A DNA stretch of 64,000 nt, taken from contig CM040450.1 of assembly GCA_022749755.1 (NCBI GenBank), positions 6,624,913 through 6,688,912 on the forward strand, read 5' to 3'. The notes under the pieces are model-generated. The model saw only the letters and a list, made by a program, of their open reading frames with translations, was not told where the DNA came from and made no database searches. Position 1 is the stretch's first letter; each line of letters begins with the position of its first letter. Of this stretch, positions 49,434 to 61,795 are shown piece by piece. The translations under genes and the position numbers were made by a program. This stretch comes from Azadirachta indica (lineage: Eukaryota; Streptophyta; Magnoliopsida; Sapindales; Meliaceae).

Positions 49434-51997
49434 TTATAACTGAACTAATATACTAAATAATTCATTATATTACCTGACTCAATTATTTCATAAAATTCAA
49501 TCTGTTGCACACATGCTTTTTCATATGACCAATCATCAAAAAGTGAAGAACGCAATTAATTTTGTGCACAAACCAATGCTTAACACATTTAGGAGTCAAA
49601 GAACTCCTAAATGGATCAAGAATATGCTCTTTAATACTAAATGTTGACTTAGATGCAATAATAGAGATTAAAATTGCAAAATCATCTTTTGCTATCAAAG
49701 ATAGAACTCGATATTTCATATAATACAATTTCCACTAATACAAAATATCAAAATACTCATCATTAGAAGGCTCAACATATTTCAACAAATATCTCTTATC
49801 TCATATTTCCCTTCAATGTCATGGTGAGTTTTTTTTTTCATAAAAAATTGTTGGAAAAGATGACAAATTTTATCAAAAGTGAGAAGATAATTATCATCAT
49901 CATCATCCACAAGCATACTTGGCAACTATTTATCACAAAAATAATAAGTACTACCACTAGATCCACAAGCTATATCATCATCAATGTCAGCATTTCAAAC
50001 AATAAAGGCATTATGTAAACTATATAATAAATTTTTAATACATTTTCTCAAGGCTTCAACTATGTTAAAGTCGTACAAAGAATTGAAATAATATACCACA
50101 AAATCCAATTTGCAATGAGGATCTAACATAACTGCAATAAGTAATAATTTATTTATGTTAATCAAAAAACCATCACAAGTCCCTTGGATGAAATTTTCTC
50201 TTTCTTTGCACATATTTTGAACTTTGGTTAGTCTTGTTGAGGAAAATCTAATGTATTTTATAGCATTGTGAATCCTTATTATTGTTTCATCCACTTCTTT
50301 TACTCCTTCGCTAACAAATAAATTAAGAATATGTGCATAACACCTCAAATGCAAATATTCACCATTTAGCACCAACCCATCAACACTCCAATTTTTTAAC
50401 TTCCTTTTAACATCATTTACCACCACATTATTTAAACTTGCACTATTAATAGTCATAGTGAACAATCTCTCTATACCCAATCGTGTAAACATGCCTTAAT
50501 TAATTTGTCAATTGTCACTCCTTTGTAATTTGGAACTACACCAAAATTTAATATTCTCCTTTGTTAATTTCAATCACTATCAATGAAATGTGCTGTGATT
50601 ACCATATAGCTGATATTTTAAATTGAAGTCTATATGTTAGTGGTGATACTAACCTTTTACCCATTTGTAGAAAATATATTTTTCAATGTAACTTTCTTAT
50701 CTACATTTAACTAAAGCATATCTCTTACAATTGTTCTTCGAGATGGAATATCAAATTTTGGACAAGCAATTCTATAAAACTCTCGAAACCCCTTACCTCT
50801 CCAAAAACTAAAAGACAACTCATCAACAATAATCATCTTGACCAACGCTTTTCTACATGCATCTTTGTTAAATCCCATAGGCACCAAAGTAGTAGTAGCA
50901 CCATCACCACCATTACCATTAATCTTACTTTTCGGTAAAGTTAATACCATTTGCTTCTTATTTATCATACTATTTTTATATGCATTGCACTTACTTAAAT
51001 ACCTGTGCAAAATAAAAGTTCTAACATTGTTACTTTCATAAGAAAAAACTTTATGACAATAATGACAGTTAGCTTTTTTGCCCCTTACGAACTTGGCTAA
51101 AGATTTCCATATGTTGGATCTTAATATCTTATCGCATCTTGAACCATCTTCTTGACATCTATCATCTTTATCAATACCATGCCTTTTAAAAGTAAACTCT
51201 ACATCTAAAGAAAACAAAAGAAAATAAAAGTCAATTAGTACAAATAAAATATAAAAAGAATATAGATCATATACCATTACAATAACAATTACAAGTTTTC
51301 TTGCTCAGAATAGCTGTTGTTTTGCGCAAGAAAATTGCCAACAACAGCAGCTGCTCTAAAGTATTTTCTTACTCAGAACATCTCTTAAGTTACAACATCT
51401 ATCAAAATCTTCTATTTCCATCAAAATCTCTCATCTCCATCAACATGATTTAGTAATTTAATGAAATGAATAAATATAAAATGATTTCAGTGAGAGTGAA
51501 AAAAATAAAAATGATTTAGTATAATAATGATAAACAATAATAATTTAATGAACCTTGCAAGACTTAGGAAAATACCACGAAAACTTAGTGTGCGATTTAT
51601 CACAGTTGTTGGTGTGTGATAGGTGAAAGGTTGCCATTGGTGTGATTAGAGGTGGCCAGCAATATTAAGAGAGTTTAAATCGACAAGTAGAGAGGAGACA
51701 AGTTTTAATAAGAACAAGAAAAGGTTGCCTTTTTTTTTTTTGTTTGGCAAAAACAACATCATTCAACTTTAATCTATATCGCGATGTTATTTTTTTTGGA
51801 AGAATAAAAAAGTAAAATATTTGGTCTAGTCTAGATTTTTGGGTTTTTGAATATTAGAACTAAAACGAGACCCAATTATATGTAGAATCGGACTGAACTC
51901 ATCAGTCTAGTTTCGTTTGATTTTCTAGGTCTTAGTTTTTTTTTGTCTAATCCTACCTGATAGGCTGATTAGTTACCTTCCTCATCAGACACCCTTA
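49434..51997 (-). mobile_element. hAT transposon, decayed, 5' end near 51997
   Basis: Minus-strand hAT element holding the transposase remnant at 49483-51277. Its 5' end probably lies near 51997, where the minus strand reads TAAGGGTGTCTGATGAGG and continues into a stretch with AATCAGCCTATCAGG and CCTAGAAAATC strings, a layout common in plant hAT ends. The 3' end is not located; it may lie left of the CACTA insertion. No target duplication was established, so the limits are approximate. Confidence 0.5.
49483..51277 (-). pseudogene. BED-finger hAT transposase pseudogene
   Basis: Read on the minus strand. 51277-50711 codes for a BED zinc finger (CHYCHKVFSYESN.., with the distal HRYLSKC) and then the FWRGKGFREFYRIACPKFDIPSR block. 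50492-49995 gives the middle of the transposase (RLFTMTINSASLN, GEYLHLRCYAHILNLFV). 49728-49483 gives the C-terminal dimerisation domain (YRVLSLIAKDDFAILIS, ILDPFRSSLTPKCVK). Between these blocks the family sequence continues but with stop codons and shifts, for example ITAHFIDSD in the 50600 region. The element is therefore inactive, though less decayed than the copy at the left edge. Confidence 0.85.
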
Positions 51998-52139
51998 TTT
52001 ATTGTAACCCAGTTGCTTGTAATGGCCATATCTTAAGGTGAATCTCATCACCTTTGCCAATTGTTCATTTTGTTCATGTCTTCTATTAATCTTTGGTTTG
52101 TCAACTTTCACCACTCTAATAGGAGGCTACAACTAAGAA

Positions 52140-53830
52140 ATGTTAGATTCAGGCTAATTTGTTCGATCTAGTAATGGTCAGATTATGTGTGAGGAAGTTT
52201 GTAGGTATGTATCTTTTGTTAGGGACTTGTTAACATAAGCAGTAATATTAGCACTATACTGCATAATGCAAGCTAAAGTGTGCTTACATGGAATCCCACT
52301 GATTTGCCATCCTTCACAATATAGTACTTCTCTATTTCTAGAACTTGGTCAGTTACTTTAAATTCAGTTTTGCTTGCTTTAATTACAAAAAACTTTTTGT
52401 CTTGGCAATCTTACTAATCTTTACATGAACCCTCGATTACAGAACCTCTTAATTTGCTGCCTTTTCTATTCTTTTGATGAGTCTCTTCATAATCTTCAAT
52501 CATATGAACTCAAGTAAGTTGACGGTAGGCTTTTTTTAATAGTTATTGATTAACTCGTTCTATGATTCACTCATGTTATTTGTCATACTATTAGCTTTGA
52601 AAAATGAGTCAAAAGAATAACAGTTTATATGGCCAGTTCATTATATTTTAACCATTTGTATGCATGTTCTTCATCGACTTTTATTGCCATTATTCTGATG
52701 TTGAGGTCAACTTAATTTGTAGCCACTTCTACTTTCCAGAATTTTTTCTCAGCTTCTTAGCAAAAAAATGCTCTTGAAAGTTATCATAAACATGTCTAGC
52801 ATAATATTGGACTTTGGCATCGAGAAATAGCTCCAACATATGCAACCTGTAACACTTTTGCCTATCAGACATTATCGTAAGAGCCATTTCATCTATAAAA
52901 TCCCATATACTCCTTCAATAATATGAAAGACCAATACTTTCCTTGCTCTCTACTTCACACATTATCACAGCCAATAGAAAGATTCTATTGCTTGCATTTA
53001 TAGCAACTGCAGATAGTAGTACCTACTAAATTTACTCTTTAAATGATGATTGTCAACAACTATAAATCTTCTGCATCTTTACATGGATCCTTTCTGTAGT
53101 GCATTATAACTAATACAAATGAGTTCTTTGATCTGCTATGTCTAGTTGAATCTTCACTGTTACCCTCTTATTCCTCATAAGCATTATATTAGCATCATTT
53201 TGTAACATATTATTTGACTTTATATAGTCATTTTATGCAATATGTAAGGTCATTTCTTTACCTTGTACAACCTTTTCTTTTCTTTTTTTTTTTTTTTGGG
53301 TAGCAGTCCTAAACTTGACTCTTGGCAATTCTGCCATTCTTAAGGTCTTAATGTCTGGATTACTTTTAATGTTATCAAAAAGTTTGTTGGCGACCTATGA
53401 ACTAGTAACTTTTGGATTTTTCACTATATCAAGATAATTGTGCATACCTCACATACTTTTAATCATAAATGATTGCTCATCCATCAACAAATTTAAATGT
53501 TTATCCTCTTCTATATTTATGTTTTTGTCCCTACTGTGTATAAATTTATAACATCACCTATATCATTGTTTGTTTAATTGATAAAGTCTACTTTGTTGGC
53601 ATCACCAGCTTTATCTCCATCGAGGACATCAACATTGGTAGTAGTTGGAATATCATTCAATGCATGTGTTGGATTATTATTTAGTTGTATAGGAGACTTT
53701 ACAAGTTCTTGATTCTATATGTTACCATCTTCATATGTTGTAAATAATCTATTAATAGCATCATACAATTCTTCCTTGATTTCATTATCCCACTCATCAA
53801 TTATTGATGATGCTCTATTTTTTAGAGATT
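52140..53830 (-). pseudogene. MuDR/MULE transposase pseudogene A
   Basis: Degenerate minus-strand translation. From N to C it gives an acidic segment (53830-53560), KLFDNIKSNPDIKTLRM near 53370, VDNHHLKSKFS near 53050, the MULE catalytic region with DAKVQYCARHVYDNFQEHF near 52800, then MTNNMSES near 52590. It ends with a SWIM zinc finger, EGWQISGIPCKHTLACIM, at about 52310-52260. Many stops and frame changes are present. MULE transposases cut and paste Mutator elements; this copy cannot. Terminal repeats were not found. Confidence 0.75.
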
Positions 53831-55490
53831 ATTGGAGGCTTCTAGAAGGTTATTGGTGGGGGGCTGTGTTTTCATTTTAGTGACTTGGGAAATGGATTCT
53901 TCGAGTGACAGGTTAGTTGGTTTAGGGATGGTAGGTTGGATTGTAGTTACAGGTAGTCATAATTTCAATTTTAATGTCTCAAATCCGCTTGCCTTCATCA
54001 TATTTACAACTAAATAAACTCATAATTTATTATTAATTCCCTCTTTTGCTTGGACCATCTACATGACATTATTAGTAATAGCCACTAAACTTAGTAGATC
54101 CAATTCAACATAATCATAATCTATCTTCCCAACTAAATGCCATTGTTGAATATATGAGTTCATCCTTGATTCCTTGTTAATAAACAATATGCATTACATG
54201 TAATACCCGAATTTCATTTTGAATGAACACACACACACACAGATTACATTATGATTTTTTTTATAGAGTATTAATAACGTAGGGAATCATGGATTTTGAA
54301 ATTTGTATGACTAATTTGGAAAGAAGATATTTTGATTTGTTAAATATTTAAACTTCTGGCATTTCCTAATTAGTTTTGGGGTTTATTTTAGGTACTATTA
54401 TAAATACGTATTTTTCTTTGGTCTCTACCTCTCTCTCTTCTTTCAAACAAAACAAATGTATTTTCTTTACTCTTAATGGTTGGTTTTCGTAAACTTAGAA
54501 ACTAAAAGTAATGTCTTAGAATTACAATTTGTACTAATTTATGTTCTTCTACTTACATATCTTATTTATTTGTATTAATTTTAATTTTATTTGCATAATT
54601 TTTTGTATAGGTGTCTAATAAGCTATTATTAAAGTATTATATGTAATATTATATTCAGATTTAGGAATTTAAGTGTTAGTTAATCTCCCTTATACTAGTG
54701 AGCTAATTTGTAATTAAACTTTACAATTTTTGCTAGGTACCAAGTATATAAATAATTATAACAAAAATTCTGGGGAATAAGTTTGATGCCCCCTCCTTGT
54801 TTGGCCAAATTCCCGTTACCCCTTTGTTATTTTAAAATTACTTCTAAACCCCCTTGACGTTACTTTCATTAATGAAAAAAGTTTTTTTGTACAAATACAA
54901 TTTTTCCCTTTTGAATACGTAAGAACTTTGCATAAGCTATGTAAGGAAATTAGTTGCAGTGCGTTTGGTTAAGACTAAATACAATTACTAATATCCTTGC
55001 AATAAATGGGATAAAATGAATTTAATAGCCTTAAATATATAATGAGGAAAAGTATGCAATGAAATAAAATATAATTTTTTTGTTAAGAATGATATTTTTG
55101 CAATTATAAGGTGGAAAATGTATTAATGGAATAGTAGTATGCACTAAAATTACCAAAATGCCTATGTATTTTTAAATGAAGAATGAAATCAAATTTTTGT
55201 CGTATTTGACTTCAATTTGAACACTGAGAGAGCAGGAGCAAGATTATAACTGTAAAAATTTTAGCTTTAAATAGCAAGCCATGTGCATGGAATTCCTCAA
55301 TAGCTATATTCATAGAAAAAGCTTATCATTCACAACTTCATTTTTTCCCTATCTTTGTATCTTAACACCAAAACAACATAGCTGAAATCAACTCATAACC
55401 CTTCATTTTTGCCTACATTCTCTCTATCATACAATCATCAAACATTTTCTCCATTACATCATCCATTAGGAAGCATCTTAAGTCCAAAAA
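53831..55490. other. Repeat-rich spacer, no gene recognised
   Basis: Includes a short (AC)n run near 54229-54241. Around 54770-54900 is a C-rich stretch (GATGCCCCCTCC, GTTACCCC, AACCCCC) resembling the outer part of some plant MULEs. The plus frame at 53832-54017 has no domain. Confidence 0.45.
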
Positions 55491-55524
55491 ATAATCGATG
55501 CTTTCAACGTCCATTAAACCAACA

Positions 55525-55917
55525 ACAATGGAAATTAATAGGGCAGTAAGTTCAAAAACAAATTTTGCAAATGTGGAAGAAAGGCTAGAGTAGCTATATT
55601 GGAGTCTGAGAAAAATCCAAATAAGCTATATTTCTTTTGTATGTAGGAGCAAAGTTGTGGATTTTTTTTGCTTTTGGAAGCCAAAAACTGATGAGTTCAG
55701 TAAGGAAAGGTTAGGGGATGGCATGTCTAACATCCACAGTGCAAACAAAAATATGGTTAATGGTGGGATCATTAAGTTCAAGAATAGGGTTTGCGAATGT
55801 GGGGAAAAGGTTGGCATTAGAATTTCAGAAAGTATAAAGATAATAAGCCTTGTTTTTATTGTAAGTAGCCATAAAAGTATGGTTATTTCAAGTTTTGGAA
55901 GCCTACTAAGGAAGAGT
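55525..55917 (+). pseudogene. Duplicated GRF-type zinc finger remnant
   Basis: Plus-strand pieces resemble the plant GRF zinc finger (CxCG.., then a K/N-rich turn, C, and a W/F-rich end). Copy 1 starts at about 55545 with KFKNKFCKCGRKARVA and continues with ESEKNPNKLYF, then after a frame change FFCFWKPKTDEF. Copy 2 starts at about 55770 with KFKNRVCECGEKVGI and ends near FKFWKPTKEEL after another frame change. The unit is about 215-220 bp. Such fingers are common in plant proteins linked to transposons. Stops and shifts show it is not a working gene. Confidence 0.5.
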
Positions 55918-57149
55918 TAAATAACACTATAGGAGATGTAGTCCCTGAAAGCAACATATATGTAGTCCATTCAAAGCTTTTAAAGCAATCAAGATCGAGC
56001 AACATGTAAAAGTAATGCAAAGACATGCAGCATGGATCAGAATAAAGTTAAAGATGATGATCGAAGATCAACTACAATCTAACCTAGATATGCTGACTAG
56101 ATTATGATGATTATGATAGTGCTATTATGTATTTGTACAATACAAGTGTGGGCCATTTTAACAACGTGCAAAGTGCGAACTATAAACTAATCACAAAATA
56201 CACATGATATAAGACAATGGAATTGTTTTACTTTCCAATATACATTTAGTATATGCGTATGGCTTGTGTTCACTCATACTTCATTGTGGTCAACATACAT
56301 ATGTTGTGAACATAGCCCATGCACTGAAAAAATTAACTTAAGTACTATTAAGCTTTACAAAAAATGATTGATTCAATTCAATCTATACAAAATAACTTGT
56401 CCATGGTATGTGCACAATCTTGTTCAGCCAACCAAAAATTCTTTAAAAATCAATTTGCTATATTCATGCATAGGTTTCTATAAATATATGTCAATATGTT
56501 AACCAACTGTGGGGTACAACACATTTTATACATATTTTCATGATACAATGTGTACTTAATATTAATGACTTATAAAAATATTACCTTTTGCTCATTTTTC
56601 AAGGTATGCTGGTGCTTCTAGACCTACCATGACTGCCATATATATGTTGTTAAGTACGTAAATCTTTGTTTTGCCCTAATGCCTTCGATTTCTTGGAATT
56701 TTTGTTGGTAGAAGGATTTTGCCTCGTGTTTTCTTTCACCTATATTCAAAACCATTTGTAATGTCACCTACTAAAACAAACAAAACTAACAGTACTTAAT
56801 GTACTACATTTTACAGTGGCATTTATGGATAGGAAACCTATGGCAGTTATGGCTATTTCACTTGTGAAAGGGAGATTTGTGCCATGTGAGGCAGTTGTTA
56901 TAGTAGCACTTGTGCCAGCTGTATTTGGGGTAGTGAGAGCATTGGTATTACTCTATATACAGATATTAGCATGTTAAGGCATGAATTTATCATTGTCTCT
57001 ATATATTTTTACAATCACAATTTAAAAACTTGCCTTACTAGTTGGGCAACTTCTTTTATTATGCCTGATATTTGTACACTTGCTCCATCTAGTGGTAAAT
57101 CTTTTCTTCTCTTGAGAGAGTTATCTTTTGCTTGGTTCTTTTCTTATAT

Positions 57150-59640
57150 TGTACTTTGGTGGTCTGCCGGCCTTGTTAATGATGGTTGGAGGCTGGAGTT
57201 GTAGCAAATTAGTCTTTGGCCAATACATCCTGTCAGGTAGTGGTCATATACATTCAGAGTAGGTCAACTAATATACATCTCTGGTCAAACTCTTATCAAT
57301 ATACTCAGCTGGTTTAAGATTTGATTGGATAACTTGCAAGCCCAAGCAGTCACAATAGCTCTTGCTCAAGTCTACAACGAAGTGCACACTACCTTCTAAT
57401 TAACAACCTAACTTAATTTGACCACCACTAGTTTTCTCGCAATATTTGAAAGCTTCTTTATTTTTTAAAACACTTTTGGAGGTAAATTTATAGGCCATAC
57501 CACACTTTTTTCCTTCTTTCTTATCATTATTTTCATTAACTTTAATTACATAAAGTCTAGGAGCTCCAATATTGCTTCCCCTATACTCACCCAGAAATCC
57601 ATTCTAAGACTTCATCATATTATTTGTAACACGATCAATCTTGAATAAAGGGTTAAATTGATGCACAGCCCAAGTCTTTGGCTTAATTTGCATCAACCAT
57701 ATATATGCATAAGGAGAAAGCTCTTAGATTTTACCAATGGCATGATCAAAATTAGCCTTGTTTATTACTCGAACAGCTATCCAAAAGTGCCTTCTGAGTA
57801 TCTTAGCACTGAAGAGTTTTCTAAAATTGGCGTACATATGCCTAGCACAATACCTTATCTTTGCTGTGGGGAAATAGATATTAGTTAATTGCAATTACCC
57901 CTTTCTATCTGTCAAACATAAAAGTGATTGGCATATTGTCACTTGTCTTCATATGCTCCTTGAATAACTATAAAAACCAAACCCAGCTTTGCCAGTTCTC
58001 ACCCTTACATGCATAAACTACCAAAGGGAAAATACCATTGTCGGCATCAACTGTTACTGCAAATAAGAGGACTCCACCATCTTGTGTTTTCAAGTGACAA
58101 CCATTTATTCCCCATGAAACTTCTGCACCCCTTCATAAACCCTATTTGTTGAGCATGAAAGCTAACAAAAATTCTTTTGAATACTTCTATAGGGCCTTGG
58201 TGAATCTTCATTATCGCTCCAACATGTCTTGCTAATAACATATGACTATGGTATTGAAGTTTAGCATATGAAAAAACAAAATCAGCTACTGCTATGCTAG
58301 AGCCTTTTTCTTGGCTTTGTACAGTCTCTTTCTAGTTATACTAGTCCAGATCACCTAAAGTAACTTAGCTTCTATACCACTCGCAAAAATGCTAGGGTTG
58401 CTTATAGTTGTTTTGTACAGCTTCTTTGCAACCTAGTTGCTAGTTAACTCTGAATTCTTGAAGCTCTTTTTGCCTGTGTGCTCCTTAATAGTAATTGATC
58501 GTATACAAAAATTGAATTTATCAACCAGGACAAATGCATGGATCTTCCGCTCAAAATTCGACCTTTCACAAACAGCTTTTACTCTTGTACTTTCATTTTT
58601 AATCCTCTTAAGCCTAAAGCATTCTTGAATTGCATAGTCTTTTAAAACCTCTCTGAACTGAGACACATTTGGAAACACTTGACCTATTTCTAAATGAATA
58701 TCATCCTCCTTTGAAATTTTGTACATTCTACCTCTTAAATCTCTAACCATTCTACCAATTAATGTGCCGTCGTCTTCAAAAGTTCCTTTAAAGTCTTCAT
58801 ACTCTGACAATGCCTTCTCATTCTTTAATGTTGACATATTAGTTATATCTTCCAAGATTTACTCCTCTTCTTCAACATTTTTAGATTTGACAACGAAAGA
58901 AACATCATCATCAATCCACTCTATAGAATCTTCACTTTTGACCTTTGTATTTTCATCATCATTTAACTCATAATCCGAATCAGCCTTAGTAATTGAGTTG
59001 AATTCAGCACCCTTCTGACCATTTGATTGCGGTTGTTGTTGTGTCTGTTCGTGTAGACTATGTATTTGAGAATGTAGTTCATTCATTTTGTCCACGGCTA
59101 CATCTAGATCAAAATTATCTGTATTTTATGCCTCTAGCTATACATGAGGCTTTGTGTACTAGTCTACATCATCTTTATTTGGCTGTATACGAGACTGTGT
59201 TTGCTCAAAGACATTTTATTCATCTTATTGTGTAGGAGGCTGTGTGTATTGGTCTGTATTTTGTTCATTTGCCTAAACAAAAGGTTGTGTGTGCTAGTAT
59301 AGTTCTATTATCTCTGTATCTATTACTTGAGAACAATCGTACTTATCTTCCATCTCTTGGTTACCTTCTAGAACAACAATTTCCAGAACATACATATGAA
59401 AGTCCAAAGCAAGAATATCCATCTCCAGTTTAACCTCTTCAATTCCTATGTTCAAGCTCTCTAACACATAATCAATCAAATCTTGGTCAACGCCAATCAC
59501 TCTTTTCTCAAATAATTAGGGGACAATTGCCTTGATCACAAAATGCTCATCAAGGAACTTGTGACATTTATGAAAGAACTCTTTCACATCGTTAAGACAA
59601 ATCTTGTATTTATCCTATAAACAAATCAAGCAATCATTCC
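57150..59640 (-). pseudogene. MuDR/MULE transposase pseudogene B
   Basis: Minus-strand remnant of a full-length MULE transposase. From N to C: an acidic leader (59640-58860), then at 58855-58433 the MuDR DNA-binding region (IGQVFPNVSQFREVLKDYAIQ, RLKRIKNESTRVKAVCE). The catalytic domain starts at 58241-57900 (FMKGCRSFMGNKWLSL, VDADNGIFPLVVYACKGENW, PITFMFDR) and continues as AKIRYCARHMYANFRKLF near 57860. HAIGKI and YAYIWLMQIKPKTWAVHQF follow near 57740-57650. The C-terminal part (57400-57170) shows VHFVVDLSKSYCDC, a SWIM finger with its centre missing, and the tail WPKTNLLQLQPPTI. In-frame stops occur in several places. It is separate from copy A by sequence and position. Confidence 0.82.
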
Positions 59641-61389
59641 ATTAAATAAAAATATCCAAACCAAGTAATCAAACACTAAAATAACCACATTTAATCGACC
59701 AAGAACAAGTATAGTAACAAAAAGTGATTTTTGTTTTCAACAAAAATGACCCTAAGTTGGTACCCTTATGTTATCATATACAAACACACATAATCAAGTA
59801 CAAATAAGCACTAAAACTACTTTTTTGTCAAACATATCACTGACAAATGAACTGCTACAGATTCGTTCAAAATAACAATAAAATAGAGACTTTTTTTATG
59901 AACACACTCGTTTATTTTCTAATGCCATTGTATAGTCCACATTCATACACAATTGATTGCACACACACATTCAGCATGCAATCAAACTTTCACCAACCAA
60001 CATTATGTACACAAAATGATTTTTCCATATTTTGAGTGAGAAAACCTACAAAACAGAACCCTTATTTTTCGAATATTCGATGTACACATTTGGTACTTTC
60101 TTTTTACCATTCAATAACACAAATAGTGATCAATAACCAAACACAAAAAAATTAACCTACTCAAATAAAAATAAACAACAAAAAATTTTAGTTTCAGAAC
60201 AGAGCTTAATTCTCCTTGCGTTTTTTGCTTTTGCCAATGGAAGTGATTTTCTCCAAATAATCTTCCTTCTTCACCAGTTTGCAACCAAACACCACTTTTT
60301 TCCGTTCAATAGTGGTTGAAAAATGACGGTTAAGGTTTGGTTAACGTGAAATGAGAAACCAGAGAGTGAAGAAGAAACTGAATAGACGTGAGTTTGAAAG
60401 TTCAAGTGTTCTTAGCTTTTCTTTGTTATTCATTTCTACACTCTAAATAAACCAATCATTATCCTAGAATTATTAGTATTATTTTTAAAAAATGCATTTG
60501 ATGCTCACTCTATTAAAAATTTAAATAAATTATTTTTATTTTGTAATTAAAATAACTTAAAATTATTAAAATAAAAAAACCCTAGATTTAACCATTTTTT
60601 TCTCTGTCTCTCGCCTCTCACCCCTCGCCGCCTCTTCTTATTCTCTATCTCTTCTCTTCTCCTCTTTTCTTTCTCCTTCTCCTTCTCTTCTTCGCCTCTT
60701 ACCCCTTTTTTCTTTTTCTCCTTCTTTTCTTTTGTTGCTCTCTCACCCGTCTCTTATTTTTCTCCTTTTATTTCTATTGTCAGCCTCTCACCCCTTTGTT
60801 CAACCTCCACCATGTGTGCCGCCTCAACCATCTGCCTCCATCATGCTTTCTACCACCATCATCAAACCTTGCCACATTCCGGCTACTTTTGAACCTGAGT
60901 CCTTCACCACCATCAGCCTTGCCACAAATTTATTCAAAAAAATAAAAAGTTTTTATTTTTTTGGTTGTTCTTATTGCTTTGCTTTGTTGATAATATGATA
61001 AGCTTACTATTGAGAATTTTTCATAAACCCAACAATTGGGATTTTGTATATTCTAATTTAAGATGTAATTTGGGATTTTATATATCATAATTTCATATAT
61101 AATTTGAGATTTTGTATATTACTAGATTTGTTTTTTATTGTTTAAAATTATTCATAACAAATTGTCTCAATTCCTTGTAGAAATTTCTTTCCCTAGTTTC
61201 ATTAAGGATTTTGCAATGTTAAAATCATAATTAACAATTATATTTTAATATAAAAATAGTTGATACATTTTTTTTAATTGATTAACATTTTTATGAAGAA
61301 AATATAATAATATAAAATTTAAATCATTTGAATATTTATATAAACTGATTAATGTTTATCTTAAAAGTAATAAATTTAAATTACTTTAT
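59641..61389. other. Spacer with pyrimidine-rich tract
   Basis: No gene recognised. At about 60598-60790 the plus strand is almost purely C and T (CTCTTCTCTTCTCC-type), giving the frame at 60732-60998 its Leu/Pro/Ser-rich product, which I do not accept as a gene. Confidence 0.5.
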
Positions 61390-61795
61390 TAATTAATTAT
61401 CTAAAAAATTTATAAATTAAAATATTCAGGTAAATTAATAATATTTATCTATAAAATTATTTAATATCTATCTAATTAATGTCTATCTAAAAATATAAAA
61501 TAAACTTTAAATTATTTTTAAAATAAATTATATTTTTAAATATCTAAAAAATTTATAAATTTAAATATTCATGTAAGTTAATTAATATTTATCTATAAAA
61601 TTAATTAATGTCTATCTAATTAATGGCTTATCTAAAAATACAATATTATAAAATTTAAATTATTTTATAAATAAATTAATTGTAAATTAATTCATATTTA
61701 TCTACAAAATTAATTAATATTTATCTAATTCATGTCTATCTAAAAATATAATATTATAAAAATTTAAATTATTTTATAAATAAATTATTATCTTT
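61390..61795. repeat. Degenerate AT-rich tandem repeat
   Basis: The strings TTATCTATAAAATTA, TATCTAATTAATG, TATCTAAAAATA and TTTAAATTATTTT return in the same order at least three times (about 61430, 61580 and 61690 onward), with spacing of about 110-150 bp. The units are diverged but the order is kept. Confidence 0.65.

Noticed and set aside
58437..59433. Plus-strand frames over MULE B
   Set aside because: Antisense shadows of the transposase remnant on the minus strand.
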